Notes: generated by a model from the letters alone, not told the origin. DNA of 64,000 bases from Psychroserpens sp. Hel_I_66 (GCF_000799465.1 NZ_JUGU01000001.1:3058501-3122500); one strand, 5' to 3'. Positions 18,700 to 28,604 are shown, counted from the first letter of the stretch. Translations and numbers: made by a program.

Positions 18700-19593
18700 A
18701 TGGATTTTTCAGACTTAAAAAATATCGCTAGAGGTTCATTTAACGAAACAAAATTAGATGATGGCTTTTTTGTACTTACCTACCAAAATAATGAAAACAC
18801 GATTCAAACTCTTGAACGTGAGATCGATAGTAGTTATATACAGTTTCATTTTTGCATTAAGGGATCGAGCGAGTTTGTGTTTAATAATGGGAATTACCGT
18901 TTAAAGATTGAAGAGGAGAATTCGCTGTTGTTGTATAATCCGCAACGTGATTTGCCTATTCATTTAGAAGTGCATTCTAAGTCTTGGTTGGTGTCTGTAT
19001 TGGTATCGATTAAAAAATTTCACGGTCTTTTCTCGCAAGAAGCAGATTACATCACGTTTTTAAGCGTTGACAATAAGGATAAAAAATATTATAAAGATGG
19101 AAAGATTTCACCATCTATGGCGATTGCTCTTAATCAAATCATCAATTACAATCTCAATTCATCTATAAAAACGCTCTATTTTAAAGGTAAGGCTTTAGAG
19201 TTATTGAGTTTGTATTTTAACAGGAGTGAGGATGCAGATATTGAGCAATGTCCGTTTTTAGTAGATGAGACCAACGTCATCAAAATTAGAAAAGCCAAAG
19301 ATATTATGATCACTCGTATGGCAGAACCACCAACACTTCAAGAGCTTTCCGAAGAAATTGGTCTCAGTCTTAAAAAGCTAAAAGAGGGCTTTAAACAAAT
19401 TTATGGAGACTCTGTATTTAGTTTTTTGTTTGATTACAAAATGGAAGTCGCTCGCAAATTGTTAGAAGCTGGAAACCACAATGTCAATGAGGTTGGTTTA
19501 AAAGTAGGTTACAGTACGTCGAGTCATTTTATTTCAGCATTTAAAAAGAAATATGGGACGACACCAAAGAAGTATTTGATGGCTTTGGGTTAA
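18700..19593 (+). CDS. AraC-family transcriptional regulator
   Basis: 297 residues: an N-terminal cupin-like sensor region (about 30-120) and a C-terminal double helix-turn-helix AraC domain (about 200-295). The latter carries P-T-L-Q-E-L-S-E-E-I-G-L-S in the first HTH and V-G-Y-S-T-S-S-H-F-I-S-A-F-K-K-K-Y-G-T-T-P-K-K-Y in the second. It is divergent from hemA with a shared 230-bp control region, so control of haem synthesis is a reasonable inference. The ligand is unknown. Confidence 0.92.
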   Translation: MDFSDLKNIARGSFNETKLDDGFFVLTYQNNENTIQTLEREIDSSYIQFHFCIKGSSEFVFNNGNYRLKIEEENSLLLYNPQRDLPIHLEVHSKSWLVSVLVSIKKFHGLFSQEADYITFLSVDNKDKKYYKDGKISPSMAIALNQIINYNLNSSIKTLYFKGKALELLSLYFNRSEDADIEQCPFLVDETNVIKIRKAKDIMITRMAEPPTLQELSEEIGLSLKKLKEGFKQIYGDSVFSFLFDYKMEVARKLLEAGNHNVNEVGLKVGYSTSSHFISAFKKKYGTTPKKYLMALG

Positions 19594-19614
19594 AATATTC
19601 TTAACTATAACCAA

Positions 19615-19645
19615 TTGAATATTTTTTAATAAAATCGTATTTTTG
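19615..19645 (+). promoter_or_regulatory. Bacteroidota-type promoter
   Basis: TTG (19615-19617), a 20-bp spacer and TATTTTTG (19638-19645) match the -33/-7 consensus well. The start codon at 19663 follows 17 bases later, giving a very short leader. Confidence 0.6.
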
Positions 19646-19662
19646 CAAAAACAAAACACACT

Positions 19663-20262
19663 ATGAAAAATATCTTCACTTCAATACTTGTCTTACTTAT
19701 TTCAATCTCAACGTTTGCGCAATCCCATAAAGAAGAGGTCACGAAAAATGCCCAAACCTATTACGATTACATGACCAATCAAAATTTTGATGGTGTGTTG
19801 GATTATATGTATCCAAAGGTTTTTGAAATGGCTCCAAGAGCTCAAATGAAAGCAGGAATGGAGCAAATGTTCAGCTCTCCAGAAATGAAAATTGAATTTC
19901 TTTCTAATGATGTGACTAAAGTTTCCGAAGAAAAAATAGTGGATGGAATTACGTATGCTGCAGTATTTTACAACAGTAAAATGAAAATGACATTCTTGTC
20001 TGAAAAGGATAAACCAGAGGAAGATCAAAAGGCCTTTTTAGATTTTATGAAAGTAACTATGGACACCCAATTTGGAGCAGAAAATGTGGTTTCAAATCAA
20101 ACGGATATGTCTTTGGTTATCAATATGGACGCAACAATGTTCGCTATTAAAGACCCTAAATATGATGGGTGGAAATTTATAGGAAACGACGATGCTATGA
20201 AGCAATTAGTAGATTCGATTGTTCCTGAGAGTGTGAGAACAGAATTGATAAAAACAAACTAA
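19663..20262 (+). CDS. Exported protein of unknown function
   Basis: 199 residues with a clear signal peptide (M-K-N-I-F-T-S-I-L-V-L-L-I-S-I-S-T-F-A-Q). The rest is soluble and Met-rich, with two helical segments near the start (Y-Y-D-Y-M-T-N-Q-N-F-D-G-V-L-D-Y-M-Y-P-K) followed by mixed alpha/beta. The spacing of Y-x-x-x-x-x-x-D-G-V-L-D faintly recalls SnoaL/NTF2-like proteins. No catalytic motif is visible and no function is claimed. It precedes another exported protein by 7 bp, so the two are likely cotranscribed. Confidence 0.8.
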   Translation: MKNIFTSILVLLISISTFAQSHKEEVTKNAQTYYDYMTNQNFDGVLDYMYPKVFEMAPRAQMKAGMEQMFSSPEMKIEFLSNDVTKVSEEKIVDGITYAAVFYNSKMKMTFLSEKDKPEEDQKAFLDFMKVTMDTQFGAENVVSNQTDMSLVINMDATMFAIKDPKYDGWKFIGNDDAMKQLVDSIVPESVRTELIKTN

Positions 20263-20269
20263 ATCTATT

Positions 20270-20836
20270 ATGAAAAGAAAACACCTCTTAACTTTAGTTG
20301 TATTTGTGCTTACCTTAAGTTTGAATGCTCAGGATGCTAGTGTTGAGAAATCAATCTTTGGTATCCAAACAGGTTTTTTAGGGGTATGGATTCATAATGA
20401 ATCGCAATTATCAAAAACGATAGCTTTAAGAACCGAATTAGGCTTAGATGCAGGAATATTGGGAGGAGGTATTTATGAAAATACGTCTACTTTTTTTGGT
20501 CCAGTAATCACATTAGAGCCACGTTGGTATTATAATCTAGAAAAACGTAAAGGAAAATCAAAACGTATAGATGGTAATAGTGGTAATTTTATATCAATTA
20601 AAACAAGCTACCATCCAGATTTGTTTACAATTAATCTTCCTGAAAATGTGGTTTTTTTGAGTGACATTTCAATAATACCAACATGGGGAATTAGACGAAA
20701 CATTGGATCACACTTCAATTATGAAGCGGGAATTGGGGTAGGCTATATTCATATTTTTGAAAAAGAAAATATTACTGTGCTCGACGATTCAGATGTAGCT
20801 GTGAATCTACACCTTAGAATAGGCTATAGATTTTAA
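20270..20836 (+). CDS. Outer-membrane beta-barrel-like protein, unknown function
   Basis: 188 residues: a signal peptide ending L-N-A-Q, then alternating amphipathic strands (G-I-Q-T-G-F-L-G-V-W-I, L-R-T-E-L-G-L-D-A-G, F-G-P-V-I-T-L-E-P-R-W-Y-Y) and a C-terminal residue Phe after L-H-L-R-I-G-Y-R. This is the usual signature of small outer-membrane barrels. Function unknown. It lies 39 bp before hemH in the same direction. Confidence 0.78.
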   Translation: MKRKHLLTLVVFVLTLSLNAQDASVEKSIFGIQTGFLGVWIHNESQLSKTIALRTELGLDAGILGGGIYENTSTFFGPVITLEPRWYYNLEKRKGKSKRIDGNSGNFISIKTSYHPDLFTINLPENVVFLSDISIIPTWGIRRNIGSHFNYEAGIGVGYIHIFEKENITVLDDSDVAVNLHLRIGYRF

Positions 20837-20875
20837 ATCTAAATTTTGAATTTTGAGTTGCTAAAAAGAAAATAG

Positions 20876-21919
20876 ATGAAAGGAGTTTTACTAGTAAATT
20901 TAGGCTCACCAGATAGCCCAAGCCCTAAAGATGTTAAAAAATATTTAGGCGAGTTCTTGATGGATGAGCGCGTGATTGATGTGCCTCTTTGGGCAAGAAC
21001 CTTGCTTGTTAAAGGCATTGTTTTGAATACGAGACCAAAAGCATCGGCTGCTGCTTACCAAAAAATTTGGTGGGATGAAGGATCACCTCTCATTGTTTTG
21101 TCTGAACGTTTGCAAAGCGGAATCCAAAACCAAACCGATATTCCAGTAAGTTTAGCAATGCGCTACGGAAGTATGACCATTAAAAATGGATTACAGGAAT
21201 TGGTAGATAAGGGAGTGGATGAGGTATTTCTTATTCCGTTGTATCCGCAATTTGCAATGGCAACGACCGAAACGATTCTAGTTTTAGCAGAAGAAATTAG
21301 AGCAGCACATTTTCCGCAGATAAAAATCACAGATTTAAAACCGTTTTATAACCAGCCAAAATACATCGAAGTACTCTCAAATTCTATCGCAAGACATTTA
21401 GAAGGAAAAGATTATGAGCATTTATTGTTCTCATATCATGGCGTGCCAGAGCGACACATTAGAAAAAGCGATATCACTAAATCACATTGTAAACCAAGCG
21501 ATAAGGAAAATTGCCTGTGTTGTAAAACTCCGTCGCCAGCACACGTGTTTTGCTACAAACACCAATGTAAAGAAGTCACGCGACTGGTTGGTGAAAAACT
21601 CAAATTAAAAGAAGGGACATTCTCAACTTCCTTTCAATCACGTTTAGGTTTTGATCCATGGCTACAACCGTATACAGATCGTACTATTGAAAGAATGGGT
21701 AAAGAGGGCATTAAAAAAATGGCTATCGTTACACCCGCATTTGTAAGTGATTGCCTAGAAACCTTAGAAGAAATTGCGATGGAAGGTGAGGAGATTTTCC
21801 ACGAAATGGGAGGAAAAGACTTTACGACCATCCCATGTTTAAATGATGACAAAGAGTTTGTAGAATTATTATCTAACTGGATCAATGATTGGGCAACAGC
21901 CGAAACGGTGACCACATAA
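20876..21919 (+). CDS. hemH: Ferrochelatase
   Basis: Inserts Fe2+ into protoporphyrin IX, the last step of protohaem synthesis. The N-terminal G-V-L-L-V-N-L-G-S-P, the metal/porphyrin His in F-S-Y-H-G-V-P-E-R-H, and the C-terminal P-A-F-V-S-D-C-L-E-T-L-E-E are all present. A Cys-rich stretch, C-K-P-S-D-K-E-N-C-L-C-C (about residues 206-217), is seen; comparable insertions occur in several bacterial ferrochelatases. It overlaps the MATE gene by one base (TAATG). Confidence 0.97.
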   Translation: MKGVLLVNLGSPDSPSPKDVKKYLGEFLMDERVIDVPLWARTLLVKGIVLNTRPKASAAAYQKIWWDEGSPLIVLSERLQSGIQNQTDIPVSLAMRYGSMTIKNGLQELVDKGVDEVFLIPLYPQFAMATTETILVLAEEIRAAHFPQIKITDLKPFYNQPKYIEVLSNSIARHLEGKDYEHLLFSYHGVPERHIRKSDITKSHCKPSDKENCLCCKTPSPAHVFCYKHQCKEVTRLVGEKLKLKEGTFSTSFQSRLGFDPWLQPYTDRTIERMGKEGIKKMAIVTPAFVSDCLETLEEIAMEGEEIFHEMGGKDFTTIPCLNDDKEFVELLSNWINDWATAETVTT

Positions 21920-23271
21920 TGGCAAAAACATCGTCTAAAGATTTGGGGACACAGCCCATTGGTTCGCTTCTCATTAAGCAGGCAGTTCCTGCGTCTATTG
22001 GGATTTTAGTGATGTCACTCAATATTTTGGTCGATACTATTTTCGTCGGAAATTGGATTGGCTCAACCGCAATCGCAGCTATAAATGTTGTGCTTCCGGT
22101 ATCCTTTTTTATTGCAGCATTGGGAATGGCGATTGGGATTGGAGGTTCCTCTATAATTTCACGAGCTTTGGGAGCAGATAATCCTGCAAAAGCTTTTAAA
22201 ACCTTCGGAAATCAAATTACCCTAACCTTTTTATTTACTGTTTCATTTGCCATATTTGGATTAATTTATGTAGACACACTCATTCCAGCATTTGGAGGTA
22301 GAGGTAACATTTTTGATCCAGCGAAAGTCTATTACGAAATCATCCTTTATGGTGTTCCGGTTTTAGGATTTGTCATGATGGGAAACAACGTTATTCGGGC
22401 AGAGGGCAATCCCAAATTTGCTATGTACGCGATGTTAATTCCATCTATTGGAAATTTACTTTTGGATTACATATTTATAAATGTGATGGATCTGGGTATG
22501 GAAGGTGCAGCTTGGGCCACAACAGGATCTTATGTGGTGTCGTTTCTATTTATTTTATGGTATTTTTTGTCTAAAAATTCGGAATTAAAAATCAATCTCT
22601 CCCATTTTAAATTAGAGAAAACCATCGTTTCAGAAATTGGTTCTTTGGGCTTTGTAACCCTTGCCAGACAAGCGGTAGTGAGTGTTACATTTTTGCTCGT
22701 TAATAATGCGCTTTTTAATTTTGGAGGTGAGACATCGGTCACAGCTTACGCTATTATTGGTCGGTTGAGCATGTTTGCACTGTTTCCTGTTTTTGGGATT
22801 ACACAAGGGTTCATACCAATTGCAGGTTTTAATTATGGCGCTTTTCAATATGATCGTGTTAAGGAAGTCATTTATACAGCGATTAAATATGCAACCATTC
22901 TCGCAGGTATTGTGTTTGTTGTTTTGATGGTGTTTCCAGAAGTTATTACCAAATGGTTTACACAAGATGTAGATGTGATTAACATTACTCCAACCAATAT
23001 GCGCTGGACGTTTGCTGCAATCCCAATTTTGGCATTGCAACTCATTGGCTCTGCTTATTTTCAAGCGGTTGGCAAAGCTATTCCCGCATTGATTTTAACA
23101 TTGACGAGGCAAGCTATTTTCTTTATTCCGCTCATGTACATTATGCCTCTATTTTTTGGGGAATTAGGGATTTGGATGTCATTCCCAATCGCAGATGTGC
23201 TGTCTACAATTGTTACTTGGTTCTTTTTGCGTCGTGAGATTCGATTAAAATTAAATAAGGTGTCGGCATAA
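21919..23271 (+). CDS. MATE-family efflux transporter
   Basis: Na+- or H+-driven multidrug/toxin extruder, 450 residues with about twelve hydrophobic segments. An N-terminal P-A-S-I-G-I-L-V-M-S-L and A-L-G-M-A-I-G-I-G-G-S-S-I-I-S-R precede F-P-V-F-G-I-T-Q-G-F-I-P-I-A-G-F-N-Y-G, which is typical of the family. The ATG that overlaps the hemH stop is used. An upstream ATG at 21889 inside hemH is less likely. Its position between hemH and hemJ hints at export of a porphyrin-related compound, but that is inference only. Confidence 0.92.
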   Translation: MAKTSSKDLGTQPIGSLLIKQAVPASIGILVMSLNILVDTIFVGNWIGSTAIAAINVVLPVSFFIAALGMAIGIGGSSIISRALGADNPAKAFKTFGNQITLTFLFTVSFAIFGLIYVDTLIPAFGGRGNIFDPAKVYYEIILYGVPVLGFVMMGNNVIRAEGNPKFAMYAMLIPSIGNLLLDYIFINVMDLGMEGAAWATTGSYVVSFLFILWYFLSKNSELKINLSHFKLEKTIVSEIGSLGFVTLARQAVVSVTFLLVNNALFNFGGETSVTAYAIIGRLSMFALFPVFGITQGFIPIAGFNYGAFQYDRVKEVIYTAIKYATILAGIVFVVLMVFPEVITKWFTQDVDVINITPTNMRWTFAAIPILALQLIGSAYFQAVGKAIPALILTLTRQAIFFIPLMYIMPLFFGELGIWMSFPIADVLSTIVTWFFLRREIRLKLNKVSA

Positions 23272-23317
23272 TATTATTTTATGCTTATTTTTATTGAAAG
23301 TAAAAAACCTTTACACC

Positions 23318-26300
23318 ATGCGATTACTCACCACAGTTTTATGCCTTTTTCTCTTCGGAAATGTAACCACTTTACAAGCTCAGTCTTTTGAAGAATCCCA
23401 ATATGATGCTTTAGAATATCGGCTACTCGGTCCATTTCGTGGCGGAAGAAGTGCTGCAGTCACAGGAGTTCCCAATAAACCAAATTTATATTACTTTGGT
23501 TCTACAGGAGGAGGTATCTGGAAAACTTTGGATGGCGGACGCTCTTGGGACAATATTTCAGACGGTTTCTTTGGTGGTAGTATTGGCTCAATTTCCGTAG
23601 CAAAAAGTGATCCCAACGTGATCTATGTAGGAGGAGGAGAAAAAACGGTTCGTGGTAATGTGTCTTCAGGTTATGGGATCTGGAAAAGTGTCGATGCTGG
23701 GAAAACTTGGGCTTCCGCAGGATTAAAAAATTCGCGTCACGTCCCAAGAATAGCAATTGATCCAACCGATCATAACATTGTTTATGCTGGTGTCCTCGGA
23801 AATATCTACAAACCAACACAAGAACGAGGAGTTTTTAAAAGTACAGATGGCGGTAAAACTTGGAAAAAAACACTCTTCGCCAATGAAAATGCAGGCGTCG
23901 TAGATTTATTAATCGACCCAACCAATCCTAGAATTTTATACGCCTCTACGTGGAGAGTGCAACGTACACCTTACAGTTTGAGTTCTGGAGGAGCAGGTTC
24001 AGCACTTTGGAAAAGTACAGATAAAGGCGAAACTTGGACTGAAATTTCAACCAAAAAAGGATTCCCAGAAGGTACTTTGGGAATAATTGGAGTAACCGTC
24101 TCTCCAGTGAACAACCAACGCGTTTGGGCTATTATTGAAAATAAAGATAACGGTGGTTTATATAGGAGTGATGATGGTGGTGAAACCTGGAATGAAGTTA
24201 ATAACGAACGTAAACTACGTCAACGAGCATGGTATTATACAAGGGTTTATGCGGATACCAAAGATGCAGATGTGGTGTATGTGTTAAATGTTCGCTACCA
24301 TAAAAGTACAGATGGTGGAAAATCGTTTGACACTTATAATGCACCTCATGGAGATCATCACGATTTATGGATTGCCCCAGAAGATCCAAACCGTATGATT
24401 ATTGGAGATGATGGTGGAGCGCAAGTCACTTATGATGGTGGCGAAACATGGAGTACGTATCATAATCAGCCTACATCACAATTCTACCGTGTGACGACAG
24501 ATAATGCATTCCCGTATCGTATTTATGTGGCACAGCAGGATAATTCGACAATTAGAATTCCGCATAGAACCGATGGATATTCTATAACTGATGAAGATTG
24601 GAAAGAAACTGCAGGTGGAGAGTCTGCTCATATAGCAGTAGATCCAAAAAATAATAATATTGTCTATGGCGGAAGTTACGATGGTTTTCTCACAAGGGTA
24701 AATCACGAAACCGGAACTGTTAGAGCAATCAACGTGTGGCCAGATAACCCAATGGGTCATGGAGCGGAAGGCATGAAATATCGTTTTCAATGGAACTTCC
24801 CAATTGTTTTTTCTAAGCATAATACAGACCGCTTATATACATTCTCACAACATGTACATGTGACCGAAAATGAAGGTCAGAGTTGGGAGATTATTAGTCC
24901 GGATTTAACAAGAAACGATCCTGAGAAATTGAAATCTTCGGGAGGACCAATAACACAAGACAATACTTCGGTTGAATACTATTGTACCATTTTTGCTGCA
25001 CAAGAATCACCAGTTACAGAGGGCTTGCTTTGGGTTGGTAGTGATGATGGTTTAATTCATGTTACTAAAGATGGTGGCAAAAATTGGGAAAATGTCACAC
25101 CCAAAGGCATGCCAGAATGGATGATGATCAATAGTGTAGAGCCTAGTGCTTTTGATGCAGGAACCTGTTATGTGGCAGGAACAAAATATAAAACAGGTGA
25201 TTTTGCACCTTACTTGTATAAAACTACAGACTACGGAAAAACATGGAAGAAAATCACAGATGGCATCAATGAAGAACATTTTACAAGAGTGTTGAGAGAA
25301 GATCCAAAACAAAAAGGGTTACTATATGCAGGAACAGAAACAGGTATGTACATTTCGTTTAACGACGGAAAGAACTGGAAACCGTTTCAGTTGAATTTAC
25401 CTATCGTTCCTATTACCGATTTGGCGATTAAAGACAATAATTTAATTGTTGCTACCCAAGGTCGAAGCTTGTGGATGATTGATGACTTGACGGTTTTGCA
25501 TCAATTGTATGTCGAAGCTTCCGAAGGAAATTCCGAAGAACATAAAATTTTCAAACCAAAAGACACTTATAGAATGCGTGGTGGAAGTAGAACTGGAAGC
25601 AAAACCGCTGGAACGAATCATCCTAATGGTGTGATTACCTATTTTAATTTGAAAAGTTATGATGAAAAAACCGATGAGGTTTCGCTAACTTATTTTGATC
25701 CCAAAGGTGATACGATAAAAACGTTTTCTACAAAAAATAAGAAAGAGGATAAGTTGGAGGTTAAAAAAGGAATGAATCAATTTGTTTGGGATATGACGTA
25801 TGATGGTGCAGAAAAACTGGAAGGCATGATTTTATGGTGGGCAAGTTTAGATGGACCTCAAGCTATTCCTGGAACTTACAAGGTTCATTTGAATGTGAAT
25901 GGTAATGCTATTCCGCAGACGTTTACTATTGTTGCAGACCCAAGAGCAGAAAGTACTCAAGCAGACATGGAAAAGCAATTTGCTTTTATAACAGATGTGA
26001 ATAAAACGATGGATGATGCCCATAAATCGATTAAAAAAATTAGAAATATTAAAACACAGTTGACTGCTTTTGAAGAACAATATAAAGGCAATGAAGATTT
26101 GAAAACACTTTTGGATGATGCCAAAAAGCTTAAAGAGGAATTTACTAAAATTGAAGAGGCTTTATACCAAACACAAAATAAAAGTGGTCAAGATCCTTTG
26201 AATTTTCCTATTCGATTAACTAATAAGTTGGGACATCTAAATGCGTTGGTTGGTATGGGAGATTTTGCACCAACAGATCAAGATTTTGCTGTAAAAAACG

Positions 26301-26422
26301 AACTAACTGCTAAAATTGATGAGCAATTAAAAATGTTCAATACATTGATTAATGATGAAATTAAAGCATTTAATAAAGCATTTAATGAAAAGCAATTGAA
26401 TTACTTATTTGTTGAAAATTAA
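23318..26422 (+). CDS. Exported BNR/VPS10-like beta-propeller protein
   Basis: About 1034 residues: a signal peptide (M-R-L-L-T-T-V-L ending L-Q-A-Q), then two propeller-like regions built from at least eight BNR/sortilin repeats, with Asp-box motifs such as S-x-D-G-G-K-T-W recurring between about residues 60 and 680. The C-terminal 250 residues hold a beta-sandwich-like part and a coiled-coil-like helical segment (about 890-970). Relatives are annotated as glycosyl hydrolase or WD40/YVTN/BNR proteins, usually without proven activity. No sialidase arginine triad was recognised. The ATG at 23318 starts the leader. A TTG 8 codons earlier is not needed. Its stop overlaps the hemJ start. Confidence 0.85.
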   Translation: MRLLTTVLCLFLFGNVTTLQAQSFEESQYDALEYRLLGPFRGGRSAAVTGVPNKPNLYYFGSTGGGIWKTLDGGRSWDNISDGFFGGSIGSISVAKSDPNVIYVGGGEKTVRGNVSSGYGIWKSVDAGKTWASAGLKNSRHVPRIAIDPTDHNIVYAGVLGNIYKPTQERGVFKSTDGGKTWKKTLFANENAGVVDLLIDPTNPRILYASTWRVQRTPYSLSSGGAGSALWKSTDKGETWTEISTKKGFPEGTLGIIGVTVSPVNNQRVWAIIENKDNGGLYRSDDGGETWNEVNNERKLRQRAWYYTRVYADTKDADVVYVLNVRYHKSTDGGKSFDTYNAPHGDHHDLWIAPEDPNRMIIGDDGGAQVTYDGGETWSTYHNQPTSQFYRVTTDNAFPYRIYVAQQDNSTIRIPHRTDGYSITDEDWKETAGGESAHIAVDPKNNNIVYGGSYDGFLTRVNHETGTVRAINVWPDNPMGHGAEGMKYRFQWNFPIVFSKHNTDRLYTFSQHVHVTENEGQSWEIISPDLTRNDPEKLKSSGGPITQDNTSVEYYCTIFAAQESPVTEGLLWVGSDDGLIHVTKDGGKNWENVTPKGMPEWMMINSVEPSAFDAGTCYVAGTKYKTGDFAPYLYKTTDYGKTWKKITDGINEEHFTRVLREDPKQKGLLYAGTETGMYISFNDGKNWKPFQLNLPIVPITDLAIKDNNLIVATQGRSLWMIDDLTVLHQLYVEASEGNSEEHKIFKPKDTYRMRGGSRTGSKTAGTNHPNGVITYFNLKSYDEKTDEVSLTYFDPKGDTIKTFSTKNKKEDKLEVKKGMNQFVWDMTYDGAEKLEGMILWWASLDGPQAIPGTYKVHLNVNGNAIPQTFTIVADPRAESTQADMEKQFAFITDVNKTMDDAHKSIKKIRNIKTQLTAFEEQYKGNEDLKTLLDDAKKLKEEFTKIEEALYQTQNKSGQDPLNFPIRLTNKLGHLNALVGMGDFAPTDQDFAVKNELTAKIDEQLKMFNTLINDEIKAFNKAFNEKQLNYLFVEN

Positions 26423-26970
26423 TGGAATATTACAACTATATAAAAGCTTTACACCTCATATTTATAGTGACTTGGTTCGCCGGTTTATTCTATATCCCAA
26501 GATTATTTGTGTATCAAATAGAAGCATTTCACAAACCGTCTCCAGAAAAGGAAATTCTTGGTAGGCAACTCAAACTTATGGCAAAACGCTTGTGGAATAT
26601 CATTACTTGGCCCTCTGCAATTTTAGCGACCTCTTTTGCAGTTGTGCTTCTGTTTTTAAACCCGGTATTATTAGAAATTCCGTGGATGCAAGTAAAGCTA
26701 GTCTTTGTAGCATTACTTTTTTTATATCACTTAAAAACCCATCAATACTACAAGCAGTTGCAACGGGATGAGGTTAAAAAAACTTCAAATTTTATGAGAC
26801 TTTGGAACGAAGGCGCCACCTTTATTCTATTTGCAGTTATATTCCTTGTTATTCTCAAAAGTGCCATTAATTGGATTTTTGGCGTTATAGGAATTCTTGT
26901 ATTGGGCATTTTATTGATGCTTGGTTTCAAAATATACAAAAACATTAGAAGCAAAAATCCAGATGCCTAA
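26422..26970 (+). CDS. hemJ: Protoporphyrinogen IX oxidase, HemJ type
   Basis: Oxidises protoporphyrinogen IX to protoporphyrin IX at the cytoplasmic membrane, between HemF and HemH. It has 182 residues and four membrane segments. Family marks: A-L-H-L-I-F-I-V-T-W-F-A-G-L-F-Y-I-P-R-L with the conserved His11, W-M-Q-V-K-L, and R-L-W-N-E-G-A-T-F. These segments separate it from general CopD-family proteins. Its ATG shares a base with the preceding stop. Haem genes on both sides of the AraC-type gene make the assignment firm. Confidence 0.93.
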   Translation: MEYYNYIKALHLIFIVTWFAGLFYIPRLFVYQIEAFHKPSPEKEILGRQLKLMAKRLWNIITWPSAILATSFAVVLLFLNPVLLEIPWMQVKLVFVALLFLYHLKTHQYYKQLQRDEVKKTSNFMRLWNEGATFILFAVIFLVILKSAINWIFGVIGILVLGILLMLGFKIYKNIRSKNPDA

Positions 26971-27015
26971 CATTGGCTTAATTATTGTTACATTTATTGC
27001 ACTACAAAAATTGAG

Positions 27016-28473
27016 ATGAAGTTAAACAAACTGTCTTTACGAGTTCGAATATTTTTTGCAATGATTTTATTGGTGCTTATTGCATCTGTGTTAATTGCAG
27101 GAGTAACAATTTACCAATATAATGAGGAGGCAAGAGACTATCATAAAGAAAGATTAGAACGAAAGGAATCTGCCATTATTAGTGATATCAATTACGTTAT
27201 TAGAGAAACAACATATCCCGTAGAAACCGAAAAAGTGCCACTAATCTTTAAAGATGAAATTTATCGTATTGATGCCATTCATGGCCTACGGGTTATTCTT
27301 TACGATTTAGATGGTACACTTTTAAAATCCTCAAAAGCGAGTATCACAAAAGATTCGGTAGTTAGTTGCATAGATGTTAACATTTTAAACGAGATTTCTA
27401 ATGGTGCAAACCACAGCTATGTAGTAAAAAATGAAAAAAACGGTGAAACATTTCAATCGTCGTATACTTACATTTACGATGCAAGGTCCAAACCGCTTGC
27501 CATATTAAATTTACCTTATTTAGAGAATGACGATTTTCTCAATAAAGAGCTCAACGAATTTTTAAAACGTTTAGCGTACGCCTATGTTTTTATGATGCTC
27601 ATTGCAATTTTACTAGCATTATTATTGTCGAAATATATCACAAAAACGTTGAAGACAATTTCAGATAAAATCAATGAAACACGTCTGGAAAAACGCAATA
27701 AGAGAATCGATATCTCATCCTCTAGCGAAGAAATTTCAACTTTAGTTAATTCTTACAATAGCATGATTGACGAACTCGAGGAAAGTGCAGTAAAATTAGC
27801 CACTAGTGAAAGAGAGCAAGCATGGCGGGAAATGGCGAAACAAGTAGCTCACGAGATTAAAAACCCGTTAACACCAATGCGATTGAGTGTTCAGAGTTTT
27901 CAGCGTAAGTTTGATCCGCAGGATGAAAATATCCACCAAAAAGTAGATGAATATAGTCAAACCCTAATCCAGCAAATTGATACGATGAGCTCCATTGCGT
28001 CGGCATTTTCAAATTTCGCAAAAATGCCAGCTCAGCAAAACGAAACGTTAAATGTGGTAAGCATCGTGAAGTTGGGATTGGATATTTTTAGCGAGGATTA
28101 TATTATTTTTTCTGCGGAAGAAGATAAAATTCTAGCCAATTTTGACCGTACCCAATTGATTAGGGTCGTCACTAACTTGGTTAAGAACAGTATCCAGGCA
28201 ATACCAGAAGAAAGAGAAAATCCCAGAATAGAAGTTAATGTTGGCTCACAAAACGGAATGGTAATTATATCTGTTGAAGATAATGGTTTGGGAATTTCCG
28301 AAGACAACGAAATAAAAATCTTTGAACCTAAATTTACTACAAAATCCAGTGGGATGGGATTAGGCTTGGCGATGGTAAAAAATATTGTAGAAACTTATAA
28401 AGGAAATATTACCTTTACATCTCAGCTAGGATTTGGAACTGTTTTTACGGTTGCATTTCCGAAGAAAATATAA
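27016..28473 (+). CDS. Membrane sensor histidine kinase
   Basis: 485 residues: TM1 (about 12-33), a periplasmic sensor (34-185), TM2 (188-206), a HAMP linker (207-258), a HisKA domain with phospho-acceptor His279 in V-A-H-E-I-K-N-P-L-T-P-M-R, and a HATPase with N-box L-V-K-N-S-I-Q-A-I, D-N-G-L-G-I and G-M-G-L-G-L-A-M. The H-box resembles the NtrY branch. No response regulator is adjacent, so it is an orphan here and its signal is unknown. It begins 45 bp after hemJ. Confidence 0.93.
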   Translation: MKLNKLSLRVRIFFAMILLVLIASVLIAGVTIYQYNEEARDYHKERLERKESAIISDINYVIRETTYPVETEKVPLIFKDEIYRIDAIHGLRVILYDLDGTLLKSSKASITKDSVVSCIDVNILNEISNGANHSYVVKNEKNGETFQSSYTYIYDARSKPLAILNLPYLENDDFLNKELNEFLKRLAYAYVFMMLIAILLALLLSKYITKTLKTISDKINETRLEKRNKRIDISSSSEEISTLVNSYNSMIDELEESAVKLATSEREQAWREMAKQVAHEIKNPLTPMRLSVQSFQRKFDPQDENIHQKVDEYSQTLIQQIDTMSSIASAFSNFAKMPAQQNETLNVVSIVKLGLDIFSEDYIIFSAEEDKILANFDRTQLIRVVTNLVKNSIQAIPEERENPRIEVNVGSQNGMVIISVEDNGLGISEDNEIKIFEPKFTTKSSGMGLGLAMVKNIVETYKGNITFTSQLGFGTVFTVAFPKKI

Positions 28474-28524
28474 AATTCCTTTGAAGAAAGGAGTCTGCCA
28501 ATAAAGAGAAAGCAACTACAAACT

Positions 28525-28552
28525 AGCACTAAAGTTGACAAAAGTGCTTTTA
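28525..28552 (+). terminator. Weak candidate terminator after the histidine kinase
   Basis: A 6-bp stem (28525-28530 with 28543-28548) closes a 12-base loop and is followed by a short T run. The stem is weak, so confidence is low. Confidence 0.3.
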
Positions 28553-28604
28553 AACATTATATTAATAAGATTCTCGATTTCTCGGGAACGAAAATAAATT
28601 TTCG

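Noticed and set aside
22630..23064. 144-codon minus-strand frame
   Set aside because: Antisense to the MATE gene with no recognisable domain; shadow frame.
23318..25500. Tandem repeat suspected in the BNR gene
   Set aside because: Repeats are at protein level (Asp-box propeller blades) and diverged in DNA; not a nucleotide tandem array.
28560..28604. Possible regulatory hairpin before the crotonase gene
   Set aside because: Short complementary pieces only; no stable stem or -7 element could be supported.
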